Positions 8,231-17,817 of a stretch of 49,177 bases of DNA are shown here, piece after piece. Origin of the DNA: Actinomycetota bacterium. GTDB lineage: Bacteria; Actinomycetota; Actinomycetes; S36-B12. The notes beneath the pieces were generated by a model. It was not told the origin of the DNA. It was given only the letters and a program-made list of their open reading frames with translations, and ran no database searches. The stretch spans positions 1-49,177 of the forward strand of contig JAUXRN010000169.1 of assembly GCA_030681835.1 (NCBI GenBank). Direction: 5' to 3'. Within the stretch, counting starts at the first letter, position 1; each line of letters begins with the position of its first letter. The translations under genes and the position numbers were made by a program.

Positions 8231-8581
8231 CTAGGCGTCGGCTCCGAACGCTGCGTCGCGGGCCTTCCGCGCAAGGCGGATCAGCCGGTTCAGCCCGGAC
8301 CGGTCGAGCTGCAGGTAGACCGGTCCGGAGACTGGCTCCCCGGTCGTGGGTTCGTACTCCGCGATGCACAGTTGCGCGTGGTCGCCCTCGGGAGTCCAGT
8401 CGATGAACAGTGCCCGATACTCGGGCTTGCTCAGCTTCGGCGTGTAGACGCCGCCATCGTCACCGAGGACCGGGCCGTAGAGGTTCTCGACGGGCCATAC
8501 CTTCGGGGCGACCCCGTCGGGCAGGTCGAGCGTCGGCCACTGCTGGCCATCGAAGCGGTCGTGCACGAGTTCTCTTGGCAT
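8231..8581 (-). CDS. Hypothetical phage protein
   Basis: I do not recognise this 116-residue acidic protein. It has a Trp/Pro-rich first half (WPTLDLPDGVAPKVWPVENLYG), a central YRALFIDWTPEGDHAQLCIAEY segment that looks beta-rich, and a helical basic end (SGLNRLIRLARKARDAAFGADA). It has no signal peptide or membrane segment. It lies downstream of the lysis genes, separated from DUF6527 by about 120 bases. Confidence 0.6.
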   Translation of the reverse strand: MPRELVHDRFDGQQWPTLDLPDGVAPKVWPVENLYGPVLGDDGGVYTPKLSKPEYRALFIDWTPEGDHAQLCIAEYEPTTGEPVSGPVYLQLDRSGLNRLIRLARKARDAAFGADA

Positions 8582-8700
8582 GGTGTTGCTCCATTCGATC
8601 GACGCCGCGCAGTCGCGGCTGATTGGGTACTGCTCGCCCTTACGGGCGTGGCCCCACCCGGACGGCGGGGACAGTCGTGGCGCGCATCACGCGCGAGGTG

Positions 8701-9045
8701 TCATTCGGTGACCCAGGCGGGCAGGGGGACCATCGGGACGGTCTGCCCGGCGAGCGGGTGGGTGCAGTCGGTGAGGTACTCCCACTGCCCTGCGCGGACG
8801 AAGGCATGGCACACGAAGCCGTCTCCCCCGTGGGTGAGGACCGACCCGCCGATGGTCGGGGCGTCGAGGTTCCCGTCGAACCCCCAGATGCCGCCGGCAC
8901 GGTCGCCGCTGATCTGCAGCATGTGCAGCCCGCACTCACCGTGGTGCCCGTACTCCTTCGGGGCGGGGCACCAGATCATCAGCGCGTCATAGGTGACGTC
9001 GTGATCGACTACGTGCCTGACGATCGCCAGCGGGCCGGTGGTCAT
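8701..9045 (-). CDS. DUF6527-like phage protein
   Basis: The 114-residue protein has the pattern of the DUF6527 family: IWCPAP near the start, GGIWGFDGNLDAPTIGGSVL in the middle and FVCHAFVRAGQWEYLTDCTHPLAGQTVPM near the end. Cys and His positions suggest a bound metal. The family is frequent in phage genomes with no known role. It follows the endolysin by five bases on the same strand. Two other open frames over the same bases are shadows. Confidence 0.7.
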   Translation of the reverse strand: MTTGPLAIVRHVVDHDVTYDALMIWCPAPKEYGHHGECGLHMLQISGDRAGGIWGFDGNLDAPTIGGSVLTHGGDGFVCHAFVRAGQWEYLTDCTHPLAGQTVPMVPLPAWVTE

Positions 9046-9049
9046 GCTG

Positions 9050-9805
9050 CTAGCGGTCCTGCCAGGCGTCGACCGCGAGGTCGGCCCACATCAACGCCGG
9101 GTAGCGGGTGTCGATCTTCCTCGTGGTCCAGTCCTTGTGGTTCATCAGCCGGACCGGGAACGTTCGCCACCCGAGGGTGATGCGCAGGGCGACGTCGGTC
9201 GCTGCGTTCGCTTCCAACTGGGCGGCGGTGAAGTCCTCGCTGAGCCCCTTGGAGACGTTCTCCGTCCCCCAGAGCGCGCGGTTGCCCATGTCCTTGCGGA
9301 TCCCGAGCCGTGCCCACCGGGTGCCGGTGAAGTCGCCGAGGCCGGCGTGCCACTGGGCGTGCGCGCCGACGATGAAGATCGACCCGTCCCGGTCATTGAC
9401 CTGGTTGCAGAAGCCGTGCGTGTTCGGCAGCCCCTTCCCGCCGTGCTGGTTGATGCAGAACGCGACGATGCCGGAGTTCGCGCCCGGCTTGTTGCCCTTG
9501 TGCCGGCGGTCTCGCGACGCGGTGACCGCGGCGGCGGTGTGATGGTGCAGGTGCCCCACCGGAAGGCCGGTGCTGGTCAGCCACGGGTCGCCGCGGTCCA
9601 GGACGCCGCGGCAGTAGACGATGCGGCCGTCGTGCTGCTTGGCGAGCTCGTGGCGGAACTCGGCGAACCACTCGTAGACCGGGTCTGCCTTCCTGCTTGC
9701 CCGTCGATGCGCCCGCCCGTCGTCCTCCTCAATCAGCGCGAGGGCGCCGGGGTCGCCGTCATATCCGGGTGACTCCTGATACTGCGCGACGTCGAACGTC
9801 ATCAC
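9050..9805 (-). CDS. Endolysin, N-acetylmuramoyl-L-alanine amidase type
   Basis: The 251-residue protein contains the amidase pattern: a metal-ligand-like HLHHHTAAAVT, NSGIVAFCINQHGGKG, VGAHAQWHAGLGDF and NHKDWTTRKIDTRYPAL. It would cut the bond between the peptide stem and N-acetylmuramic acid to lyse the host. There is no signal sequence, consistent with release by the holin just upstream. The holin stop overlaps the start here (ATG at 9802, GTG at 9805 as alternative). No mycolate esterase (LysB) gene lies nearby. Confidence 0.85.
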   Translation of the reverse strand: MMTFDVAQYQESPGYDGDPGALALIEEDDGRAHRRASRKADPVYEWFAEFRHELAKQHDGRIVYCRGVLDRGDPWLTSTGLPVGHLHHHTAAAVTASRDRRHKGNKPGANSGIVAFCINQHGGKGLPNTHGFCNQVNDRDGSIFIVGAHAQWHAGLGDFTGTRWARLGIRKDMGNRALWGTENVSKGLSEDFTAAQLEANAATDVALRITLGWRTFPVRLMNHKDWTTRKIDTRYPALMWADLAVDAWQDR

Positions 9806-10062
9806 TCGCCGCCGGCGATGAATGACGGGGTGCCCTTGTCACCCAGGCTCGTGCCGATCAGCGACGTGCACACCGACCCGCCGGCCGCCAGGACCATCGA
9901 CAGTCCACCGATCGCGAGCTGCTTGCCATCCAGGGCTGCCGCGACCGCCGGGCCACCCATGAGGATCGCGGCCTGGACCGCGGTGATCGTGCCGAGCGCG
10001 GACTGCGCGGCGGTCTTCACGGCGCGCTCAGCAGCCGACTTCCAGAACACGGCAGTGAACAT
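9802..10062 (-). CDS. Holin (r1t-type)
   Basis: The 86-residue protein begins FTAVFWKSAAERAVKTAAQSALG, the typical opening of r1t-like holins, and has two hydrophobic stretches (about residues 24-44 and 49-72) and a short polar tail. It would make the membrane lesion that lets the endolysin out. The stop overlaps the endolysin start, giving a standard two-gene lysis cassette. Confidence 0.85.
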   Translation of the reverse strand: MFTAVFWKSAAERAVKTAAQSALGTITAVQAAILMGGPAVAAALDGKQLAIGGLSMVLAAGGSVCTSLIGTSLGDKGTPSFIAGGE

Positions 10063-10070
10063 GGTGCCTC

Positions 10071-10499
10071 CTAGTTGATGTGCGCGTTGAAGTCAGGGCG
10101 CGTGGGTGGGGGCGGGGGGAAGCCGTTGATGATGTGCTGCTCCAGCAGGTCAATGTGCTGGTCGCGGGCGAGGGTCGCCCGCTCTGCCAGGTGGCGTGCG
10201 GCGGTCTCGGCGGCGAGGGACTCACGGACCGTGGCGACCTCGCCGAGCGCGAGCTCGAGCCGCTGCTCGAGGTGACTGGTCGCGGTACGCGCTTCCGCAA
10301 GTTCAGCCCGCAGGTTCGCTATCGCGGTCCTGGCCACCTCGTCAACGATGCGGAACGTCTCCGCGCCGATGTGATCGGTCTCGGCCTCGGTCCTGTCTGT
10401 CTCTGCCTGCGTCTTCTTGCGGTTCGCCATGGTGACGATCAGTGCGCCGACGCCGCCGCCGCCTGCGAGGGCGAGGGCGACGAGCCAGAGTTCGGGCAT
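10071..10499 (-). CDS. Membrane-anchored coiled-coil protein of the lysis region
   Basis: From the ATG at 10499 the 142-residue product has an N-terminal transmembrane helix (LWLVALALAGGGGVGALIVTM), a stop-transfer NRKK, a long heptad-rich helix (about residues 30-125) and a proline-rich end. One helix plus a long coiled coil next to a holin is compatible with a spanin-like or accessory holin role, but I cannot assign it. The frame is open further upstream; the hydrophobic N-terminus fixes the start I prefer. Confidence 0.65.
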   Translation of the reverse strand: MPELWLVALALAGGGGVGALIVTMANRKKTQAETDRTEAETDHIGAETFRIVDEVARTAIANLRAELAEARTATSHLEQRLELALGEVATVRESLAAETAARHLAERATLARDQHIDLLEQHIINGFPPPPPTRPDFNAHIN

Positions 10500-10557
10500 G
10501 GACAGCCTCCAGTGCTGTGGGGCGTGACGGATCGCTAGGCCGATGGTGGAGGCCCCG

Positions 10558-11025
10558 TCACACCTCGCGGCGGTCCGCGGACGTCTTGACCCCGTGGCAT
10601 CCACGCGGCGCACCGGGCCTCGGAACGACGCACCGGATGCGCAGGTTCCCGATGTCATTCACCGACCCCGACAGGCCACGCTTCGCCCACATCCGGGCAC
10701 TCACCACGTGATCGCACTCCCACTCGCCGGGGCCGCAGGACCGCCCACAGTCCTCGCAACGGCCCCGCGCCCGCTCGTACCGGTGCTGCCTGTTCCGGGC
10801 GTACTGAGGATCCTTGTAGGCCCGCCGATAGGGGTTCCGCGCGTTCCGCTCCGCCTCGTCGACGGTCGGCACATGCGCCGGGCAATAGTTGCCTTGGCCC
10901 GAGCGACCGCAGACCAGGCACGGCCGCGGCCGAGCGCCCCCCACCGCATGGGCCGGGCACCGGGAGCTGCCGTCGTCGACCCGCACCGAGCACACGACGC
11001 ACGGCTTGGGCCGGCGAGTGGTCAC
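10558..11025 (-). CDS. HNH endonuclease
   Basis: From a GTG at 11025 that overlaps the upstream stop (GTGA), the 155-residue protein carries CxxC knuckles (CVVC, CPAH, CLVC, CPAH) and an HNH nuclease core: CEDCGRSC, WECDHVV, NDIGNLRIRC and GCHGVKT. Phage HNH nucleases near terminase genes help packaging, but this one lies at the far end of the tail operon, so it may instead be a homing-type or accessory nuclease. Confidence 0.82.
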   Translation of the reverse strand: MTTRRPKPCVVCSVRVDDGSSRCPAHAVGGARPRPCLVCGRSGQGNYCPAHVPTVDEAERNARNPYRRAYKDPQYARNRQHRYERARGRCEDCGRSCGPGEWECDHVVSARMWAKRGLSGSVNDIGNLRIRCVVPRPGAPRGCHGVKTSADRREV

Positions 11026-11663
11026 GGACCGAGCCAGCTGCCCGTCAACGCGGCGCTGGCCAGGTTGACGGCGCTGCCGGTGTCCTGCTGCACGTCGACC
11101 GTGACCGCGGCTCCCTGGGCCAGTCGCACGGACCAGGCCAGCGCGACGGTCTGCGCGGTGTTCACCGGGGCGCGGACATCCGAGGCGACCGCGCTGCCGT
11201 CGACGAGGAGGCGCAGCCAGCGGATCCCTGTCGTCGACGCTGGCCAGGCGACCTGTGCGGTGAGGACGTACAGCCCGGGGACGACGACGGTGAGTGTCGT
11301 CCCGCTGGCCCACATGCCCGAGTTGTCGCCGGTCTCCGAGGACCAGGACACCGCCGTGAATGCGCCGCTGGGGATCGACTGAGCGGACGTCCGCGCGAGG
11401 GCGATGCAGGCCGGGGCGACCGGGGCGAGGCTGGCCAGCACCATCGCATCCCGACCGTCGCGGGCGATCCAGCATGCGGCTCCCGGGATCGGGCAGCACG
11501 ACGCCGCGACCTTGACCCCGGGGATGTGCTGTGTCCCGCCGGCGATCGTCACGGTCGCGGTGCCGTCCGACTCGACGGACACGATCACCCCTTGGCGCAG
11601 CCGAAGGCGCGGATCCGGGGCGGCGGCGGCCAGCGCGGCGACGAGGTCGCCCATGTCGCTCAC
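11022..11663 (-). CDS. Minor tail protein with C1q-like C-terminal domain
   Basis: The 213-residue product starts at a GTG (11663) overlapping the DUF5047 stop. The first 90 residues (RLRQGVIVSVESDGTATVTIAGGTQHIPGV) form a small beta domain seen in actinophage tail proteins. The C-terminal half (IPSGAFTAVSWSSETGDNSGMW then VPGLYVLTAQVAWPASTTGIRWLRLLVDG) has the C1q/TNF-like jelly-roll pattern common in phage receptor-binding parts. It is likely exposed at the tail tip. Confidence 0.72.
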   Translation of the reverse strand: MSDMGDLVAALAAAAPDPRLRLRQGVIVSVESDGTATVTIAGGTQHIPGVKVAASCCPIPGAACWIARDGRDAMVLASLAPVAPACIALARTSAQSIPSGAFTAVSWSSETGDNSGMWASGTTLTVVVPGLYVLTAQVAWPASTTGIRWLRLLVDGSAVASDVRAPVNTAQTVALAWSVRLAQGAAVTVDVQQDTGSAVNLASAALTGSWLGP

Positions 11664-12751
11664 GTGACGGTCACCTCCCGCGCGATCGACGTCATCTCCT
11701 CCGAGGCACGAAGCGGGATCCGCATCTTGTCGAGGACCAGGCGGGACCGGCCGGCGTCGACGGTCGTGGTGACGACGTCGAGCGGTGTCAGGGCAGGGTT
11801 CACGATCGACGGCCACCGGACGGTCTGCCGGCGTCCCTTCACCCGGGCGAGGATGGTGCGGGCCGCCAGCTCGCACATCGCGGTCGTCGTGAGGATCGAG
11901 GACTGCTGGAAGTAGGGGACCCGGCCGAACGCGCCCAGGCTGTAGGTCGGGGAGGCAGGGTCGTCGTCCCATGCCTCGCCTCGCACGGGGGCCGCGACCC
12001 CGGTGCCCTCCCCGGTGACGATGGCGCCGTTGTAAGTGAACTCGAATGTCCCCTCGGTCTCCCCGCCCGTGACCAGGTTCGACTCCCCGGACCCGAAGTC
12101 GAACACCGCATCGACCGTCGATGGGTCCACGACAGGCAGGGCGCGTGCCACCCCGAGGCCGTCGAACGCGAGGTCATACCCGTGGTCGGCGAACAGGGCA
12201 ACGGCTTCCTTCCACGGGTCGGACTCCGCGCCGGCGTCGTACACGACGTCGGCCGCCAGGACGTCCAGGACGTTCGTGAAGTCGACGGGAGTCCCCGACC
12301 ACCGGGACTGCAGCAACGCGGTCCCCGCGGCCGCGAGTGACGTCCCGGCGCTGATCGGGTAGGCGTCGGTGAACCGGGCGCGGGCGATCCGCTTCGACCG
12401 ATCCGAACCTGCCCACGGGACCGACCCGGACGCCGCGCGGGGCTTCACCGCGTTGTCGGTGGCGAACACGCCGAGCGGCACGAGCTCCGCGACACCGTCC
12501 ACGATCAGGCCCCGGTGGACGGTGATCTCAACACCGGGCGTCATGACCAGGTCGTACACCTGCGCCGCGGTGAGCGTGTCGGTGGCCGTGAGCTCGAGGT
12601 CGGCAGTCCGGCCGATGGATCGGCGGGCGTCCATGTCGACGCTGCCCGTGGTCGCGGCCAGCCGGATCCCATCGCGGGTGGTGATGAGGACCGCGGACTT
12701 CATCTCCGGTTCGCGGAGGGCGGCGAGGAACCCCGCGGTGACGGGGAACAT
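11660..12751 (-). CDS. DUF5047-type minor tail protein
   Basis: The 363-residue protein begins MFPVTAGFLAALREPEMK and matches, by memory, the DUF5047 family of actinophage tail proteins. It follows the 570-residue tail protein and precedes the C1q-like protein with overlapping stop and start codons, the position of the tail-hub/baseplate proteins. No catalytic motif is seen. Confidence 0.75.
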   Translation of the reverse strand: MFPVTAGFLAALREPEMKSAVLITTRDGIRLAATTGSVDMDARRSIGRTADLELTATDTLTAAQVYDLVMTPGVEITVHRGLIVDGVAELVPLGVFATDNAVKPRAASGSVPWAGSDRSKRIARARFTDAYPISAGTSLAAAGTALLQSRWSGTPVDFTNVLDVLAADVVYDAGAESDPWKEAVALFADHGYDLAFDGLGVARALPVVDPSTVDAVFDFGSGESNLVTGGETEGTFEFTYNGAIVTGEGTGVAAPVRGEAWDDDPASPTYSLGAFGRVPYFQQSSILTTTAMCELAARTILARVKGRRQTVRWPSIVNPALTPLDVVTTTVDAGRSRLVLDKMRIPLRASEEMTSIAREVTVT

Positions 12752-14463
12752 CAGGAGGCGCTGCCGCCGTCAGCGACGCCGGCCCAGCTGCTGGTGGATG
12801 CGTCGCCGCCGTCGATCGTGTCGGCCCACGATGACGTCGACGCGTCGCCGCCGTCGATGACGATGGTGATCTCGGACGGCGGGAGCGTGACCGTGCCGAC
12901 GGGTGCGGACGTCTCGACGTAGCTCATGGTCACGACGCGGCGCGGCAGGGACGCGGAACCCTTCATGGCGCTCTTCACGGTGCCGGGCTGGATCCGGATG
13001 TACTTCGCCCACCCGAACGGGGACTCCAGCAGCACGACGCGCCCGGATTCGATGATGGCCTTCAGCGCGGCCCATTCCGCGGCCGACGCGCAATGCACGG
13101 TCAGGTCCCCATCCCAGCCGCCGAGGGTCCCGGACACGATCACGGGGTAGGTGCGGTCCAGGGGCCGGAACACGCCTAGGTCCTCAGTGGTCGACTCGGC
13201 CGGCTCCCCGGTTGCCGTCACCCCGATGATGTTCAAGGCGATCGACTGGGGGCACTTCAGGTTCCACGTGTCGGCGAGCAGCGTCGCGTCATCCGGGGTG
13301 GACGGCGGGCTGGTATTCAGGACCCCCACGGTGTACGCGGAGACGGTCGCCCGGTAGGACACAGCGACCCCGCGGGGCGCCTCATAGTCGTGCAGGGTGC
13401 TGGCGCTGTCGAAGGTGGCGGCCACCGCGGTGGCGTCACGTACCGCGGCCCAGGCGACGCCGTCGACTGATCGTTCCAGGGACACGAACGGGGTCGTGTA
13501 CCCGCTACTGGCGGGTGGGGTGACGGTCACGGTCATCCGGTCGAGGGCGTCGTCCGCGGTCACGGAGACGGTCGGCGCGGTCGGGGGGATCAGGATCACC
13601 GTCAGGACGGCGGACGCCGACCACGCTCCGACCTGGTCGGAGGCGGTGGTGGTCTCGTTGTCGCGGTGCCGGGTCGCGCGGGCATAGGCCTTGTACGTCC
13701 CGTTGGGCAGGGAATCCGGAAGCGTCACCGCCACCGTCACGGTGCCCGTGGCGGTGAACCACAGGTCCGTCGTGGCGGTCGACACGAGGGTGCCCGTCCC
13801 GACGCCGGTGCCGCCGGACTCCACCCGGACCTCCACGCTGACCTTGCGCAGCAGCTGCCAGTTGTAGGTCGCCGCCTCCCAGCCGATCGTCGCGGCCACG
13901 TCGACAGGGATCTCGGGGAACGCCGCGATGCTGGTCGTCGCTTGCGGGGCCGCGGTGGCCAGCTTCAGCGTGTAGACCGTGGCCCCGAGCTCCCACAGGC
14001 GTGGCCGGTTCGCGGCCGTCGCGTCGCCCTGCATCGCGACCTGCAACGCCAGGGCGGCGCAGTCCGCGGCCGTCCACGTGGTGAGGACCTGGTCAGGTTC
14101 CGACGTGGTCGGGGTCGTGCGGCCATCGACGAGGATCGCGGCTGGCGCCCCGGGGATCCCGTCTGCGATCCGGTACACCGAGCAGCTGACCTGCTTGCCG
14201 GCCTGGCCGTGGGACCAGCGCAGGAAGCCACCGACCCGGCACACGAACTCGTCGGCCGGGATCGTCGGGGCGGACAGGGTCAGTTGCAGCGCGCGGACGT
14301 CGCTGCCATCGGCGCGGATGCCGGTGGTGTCGGATGCGTCGCCCGTGTAGGCGGCGACGTTGCTGTCGGACGCGGTCGCCCAGGACGAGCCGGTGTCGCT
14401 TGTCCCGTCGACCGCGCCGTCACGGCCGAGGAGGCTTGCCGGGAGCAGGGTGAAGGTGCTCAC
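12751..14463 (-). CDS. Large minor tail protein with C-terminal DGGDAS repeats
   Basis: The 570-residue protein follows the tape measure gene with a 4-base overlap, the usual position of the distal tail protein or first baseplate component. Its middle part contains beta-sandwich stretches resembling fibronectin-III/Ig-like domains (APTVSVTADDALDRMTVTVTPP). The C-terminal 35 residues repeat DGGDASTSSWA twice and end DGGSAS. Such short Gly/Asp/Ser repeats are seen at the ends of actinophage tail proteins. Confidence 0.72.
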   Translation of the reverse strand: MSTFTLLPASLLGRDGAVDGTSDTGSSWATASDSNVAAYTGDASDTTGIRADGSDVRALQLTLSAPTIPADEFVCRVGGFLRWSHGQAGKQVSCSVYRIADGIPGAPAAILVDGRTTPTTSEPDQVLTTWTAADCAALALQVAMQGDATAANRPRLWELGATVYTLKLATAAPQATTSIAAFPEIPVDVAATIGWEAATYNWQLLRKVSVEVRVESGGTGVGTGTLVSTATTDLWFTATGTVTVAVTLPDSLPNGTYKAYARATRHRDNETTTASDQVGAWSASAVLTVILIPPTAPTVSVTADDALDRMTVTVTPPASSGYTTPFVSLERSVDGVAWAAVRDATAVAATFDSASTLHDYEAPRGVAVSYRATVSAYTVGVLNTSPPSTPDDATLLADTWNLKCPQSIALNIIGVTATGEPAESTTEDLGVFRPLDRTYPVIVSGTLGGWDGDLTVHCASAAEWAALKAIIESGRVVLLESPFGWAKYIRIQPGTVKSAMKGSASLPRRVVTMSYVETSAPVGTVTLPPSEITIVIDGGDASTSSWADTIDGGDASTSSWAGVADGGSAS

Positions 14464-17400
14464 GACGAGCCCAGTTCACGGATGAGCTCCTTGAATGCAG
14501 CGTCGACGGCGGCCTGCGTGTCCGCCTTCTGCGACTCGCTGCCGACGACGACCTGCACCGCGCCCTCGGCGACCGTGATCGTCGACCCACCGCTGAGCGA
14601 GCGCACCGCGCCGTGCGGGACCTGGGACCCGTACTCCGGTCGCTGTGCTCCAGGCTCGCCGGGAGTGTTGCTGTTGAGCTCGGCGAGCAGCGCCGCCCAG
14701 CTGCTGCCCGTGCTCGAGGAACTCGAGGAGCTGGACCCGCTTCCGTTGCTTCCGGAGCCGGTCGACGGCCTCGGTGCCACGATCGCGGCCGCGGCCAGGC
14801 TGATCTGCGCGACGGCGACCCGGGCCTCCAGTGCGGTGATGTCCCGCTGCAGAGCGGCGGCCTGCTCGGCCATCTTCGCCGCCGTCTCGATCAGGCCAGC
14901 GGTGACCTCGGCGACAGCGTCACCCAGCAGCGTCGTGGCAGCGTCCTCGTTGCCCATGAGCGCGGCGATGCGGTCTGCCCCACCGTTGAGGATCGCGGTC
15001 ATGGCGTCGGTCTGGATCCCGAAGCGCTGCGCGAGTGCATCGAGCTGCGCGAGCTGCGCGGCCTCGCGGACGGCGATCGCCGCGAACTCCTCCTGCGCCG
15101 TGACGAGCGCGGTCTTCGCCTGGGCGATCTGCGCCCCGAACTTGTCCGCGGATAGCAGGTCGCCTAGGGCGGCCACCTGCTCGTCGAACGCCGCGGTCAG
15201 GGCGTTGACCTCACCGATCGCCGAGGGCCCGCCGGACAGCAGGCTGGCGGCGATCTGCCGGCCCTGGTCGACACCCTTCTGGATGATGTTCTGCAGGCTG
15301 GCCTCATTGAGCCCGAAGTCGCGCAGCTGCCGGATCTGGGCCACGAACTCGGTCCCGTCGGCAATGTCCTTCCGGAACGCGCCGAGGACCCCGCCGCCGG
15401 CCTTCACCTTCGCGAGGTCCTTCTGTGCGTCGGCGAGCGCCTTCACCGACCGCTTCGCTTCCTCGGACTCGCGGCCGAACTCGGCGACCGCGTCGGTCAT
15501 CGCGTTCTGTGCGTCGACGACCCTCGCCTGGGCCTCGTCGACACCGGGGACCTGGAACGCAATGGCCAGGCTCGAGCGGATCGCGCCGGCGTAGGCGAGG
15601 GCGTCATCGGTCAGCCCCTGCAGGGTGCCGGTGATCTCGTCGATGCGGGCCTGTGCGCGGCTCTTCATCTGCGCGAACGCGTCGACGATGATGTCGCGGG
15701 CCCGGGTGAAGAACTCCTGCAGCCGTGTCAGGGCGCCCCTCTTGGCGTCCAGACGCTCGGTCAGCGCGGACATGACCTGCTCCGCGGACTTGCGCGCCTT
15801 GGCTGCGACGTCGCGTCCGAGGCGGGTGACGGCGCTCGTGGCCTTCCCCCAGGTGCGGGTCACGCCGACGGCGATGCCCTCCGGGATCGCCTCACCGACG
15901 GGGATGAACCGCCGGGCGGGAGAGTTGATGCCGAGGATCGTCTTAACGGCATCGGGCAGCTTGTCGACCTGCTCGTTGAGCCAGGCCGTCATCGACCCCC
16001 AGGCGGCCTTGATCCCGTTCCACAGCCCGTCGACGATGGCCTTGCCTGCGTCGAGGAGCCATTGGCCGGCGGTGAGGAACACGCCCTTGACCTTGCCCGG
16101 CAGGCCTTGCAGGAACCCGATGGCGTTCCCGCCGGCCGTGGCCACGGCTGTGAAGAATCCTTCGACCTTCTCCTTCGCTGCCAGGTAGAAGATCGCGACC
16201 TTCTTGCCCGCCTCGTACAGGGTCTCGCCGAAGTCGACGATCCAGCCGATGACGTCGATGACCTTGCCGATCACCCAGCCCAGGGTGGTGATGAGCTTGG
16301 ACAGGTAGTTCCCGACGAGGTTCGCGATGACCGGGAAGACGTAGGCCTGGACGAATTCCCACACCTTGGAGAACGCTTCCTTGAGCTTGTCGAGCTTCTC
16401 GCGGTTCTCCTCGAGCTTGTCGCGGATGCCCTGCACCGCGGAGGCGATCGCGGCTTTCAGCATTTCCCAGACCTTGATGACCGCGTCGCGGAACGCCTCG
16501 CTCTTGTTCCACAGGAGGACGACCGCGCCGACGAGCAGGCCGATGACGGCGACGGCCGCGAGGACGGGCCAGCCGACCGCGGCGATGGCGCCGACGATCG
16601 CGCCGATCGCGGTGATCGCACTGCCCAGGATGATCAGGAGCGGGCCGATCGCGGCGACCAGGAGGCCGACGACGACGATGACCTTCCGCTGCCCGTCGTC
16701 GAGGCCCTGGAACCACTGCACGGCCTGCGTGATGTACGGGATGATCGCCTGGATCGCGGGGAGCAGCGCGGTCATGAGGGCCGCTCCTGCGAGCATCATC
16801 TGGTTCTTCATGCGGGCGAACTGCTCCTGGGGTCCTTCGACCGCGGTCTTCGCCCGGTCGAGGGCGCCCTTCGATCCGTCGAGCGCGGTGGTGAGGTCGT
16901 CGACGCTGACCTTCCCGGTACGCACTGCGTCGGCCAGGGTGACGCCGACGCGGGAGCCGAACAGGTCGACGGCCAATGCAGTTGCCTTTGTCGGGTCCTT
17001 CATGTCCCGGATGCCCGCCAGCACCTTGGCCAGCGCGGCCGGCACGTCCTTCACCCCGGCCTTGGCGAACTTGGCGAACGCTGAGTTCAGCCCGGCAACT
17101 ACGCGGGTCGCCGGTATTCCCGCGCCGGCCATGGAGGCCACGAGCGCCAGGGACTCCTTCGCGTTGAGGCCGTAGGTCTTGAACGTGGGGGCGCCCTTCG
17201 CGACCGTGGACGCCAGGACGTCAATCCCGATGTTCGCCTTCTGCGATGCGGTCAGGAGGGCATCGAGGAAGCCGCTGGCCTTCTGCGCGGGGATCCCGAA
17301 TGCGGTCAGCGACTGCCCGATCGCATCCGTGGCGGTCACGGCGTCCACGCCGGCGATCCGGGCCATGTCGAGGATCTGTTCCGCGAACTTCTCGGCGGCT

Positions 17401-17816
17401 GCCCCGGTCAGGTTGAACTTGCCCCCGACCCGGCCGACGACCTCACCGATCACGTCCATGCCCTGCGTCGCATCCGTAGCGACGTCGTTGAACACGGTCG
17501 ACAGGTTGGCCAGTTGAGCGCCCGTCTTCCCCGACCGGGCGGCGACCGTGTCCAGGCCGGAGTCGACCTGGTCGAAGGCGATCGCGGCCCCGATGCCCAT
17601 GCCGATGATCGGCAGGGTCAGCGCGGTCGTCATGCTGCGGCCGGTGCGCGTGACCTTCGCGCCGGCGGTCTTCATCGAGTTGCTGATCCGCGTCATGCTC
17701 GCCCCGAACCCCCGCGACGCGATGAGGGCCTGCTTCTCCAGCCGGTCGAGCTCCTTGCGGGCACCCTCGATCTGCCGCATGTTCGCGGTGCCGTACACGG
17801 TGACCTTGACCGCCAT
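14460..17816 (-). CDS. Tail tape measure protein
   Basis: From ATG 17816 (two bases after the upstream stop) the product is 1118 residues, the longest in the phage. It has the PhageMin_Tail core in the first 350 residues, hydrophobic helices around residues 390-470 (VIVVVGLLVAAIGPLLIILGSAI and after), the typical LGINSPARRFIPVGEAIPEGIAVGV segment, long coiled coils and a Ser-rich linker (GSGSSSSSSSSTGSS) near the C-terminus. It sets tail length and may take part in DNA entry. The frame stays open to 17903, but that extension overlaps the previous gene and is unlike the family. Confidence 0.93.
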   Translation of the reverse strand: MAVKVTVYGTANMRQIEGARKELDRLEKQALIASRGFGASMTRISNSMKTAGAKVTRTGRSMTTALTLPIIGMGIGAAIAFDQVDSGLDTVAARSGKTGAQLANLSTVFNDVATDATQGMDVIGEVVGRVGGKFNLTGAAAEKFAEQILDMARIAGVDAVTATDAIGQSLTAFGIPAQKASGFLDALLTASQKANIGIDVLASTVAKGAPTFKTYGLNAKESLALVASMAGAGIPATRVVAGLNSAFAKFAKAGVKDVPAALAKVLAGIRDMKDPTKATALAVDLFGSRVGVTLADAVRTGKVSVDDLTTALDGSKGALDRAKTAVEGPQEQFARMKNQMMLAGAALMTALLPAIQAIIPYITQAVQWFQGLDDGQRKVIVVVGLLVAAIGPLLIILGSAITAIGAIVGAIAAVGWPVLAAVAVIGLLVGAVVLLWNKSEAFRDAVIKVWEMLKAAIASAVQGIRDKLEENREKLDKLKEAFSKVWEFVQAYVFPVIANLVGNYLSKLITTLGWVIGKVIDVIGWIVDFGETLYEAGKKVAIFYLAAKEKVEGFFTAVATAGGNAIGFLQGLPGKVKGVFLTAGQWLLDAGKAIVDGLWNGIKAAWGSMTAWLNEQVDKLPDAVKTILGINSPARRFIPVGEAIPEGIAVGVTRTWGKATSAVTRLGRDVAAKARKSAEQVMSALTERLDAKRGALTRLQEFFTRARDIIVDAFAQMKSRAQARIDEITGTLQGLTDDALAYAGAIRSSLAIAFQVPGVDEAQARVVDAQNAMTDAVAEFGRESEEAKRSVKALADAQKDLAKVKAGGGVLGAFRKDIADGTEFVAQIRQLRDFGLNEASLQNIIQKGVDQGRQIAASLLSGGPSAIGEVNALTAAFDEQVAALGDLLSADKFGAQIAQAKTALVTAQEEFAAIAVREAAQLAQLDALAQRFGIQTDAMTAILNGGADRIAALMGNEDAATTLLGDAVAEVTAGLIETAAKMAEQAAALQRDITALEARVAVAQISLAAAAIVAPRPSTGSGSNGSGSSSSSSSSTGSSWAALLAELNSNTPGEPGAQRPEYGSQVPHGAVRSLSGGSTITVAEGAVQVVVGSESQKADTQAAVDAAFKELIRELGSS

Positions 17817-17817
17817 G

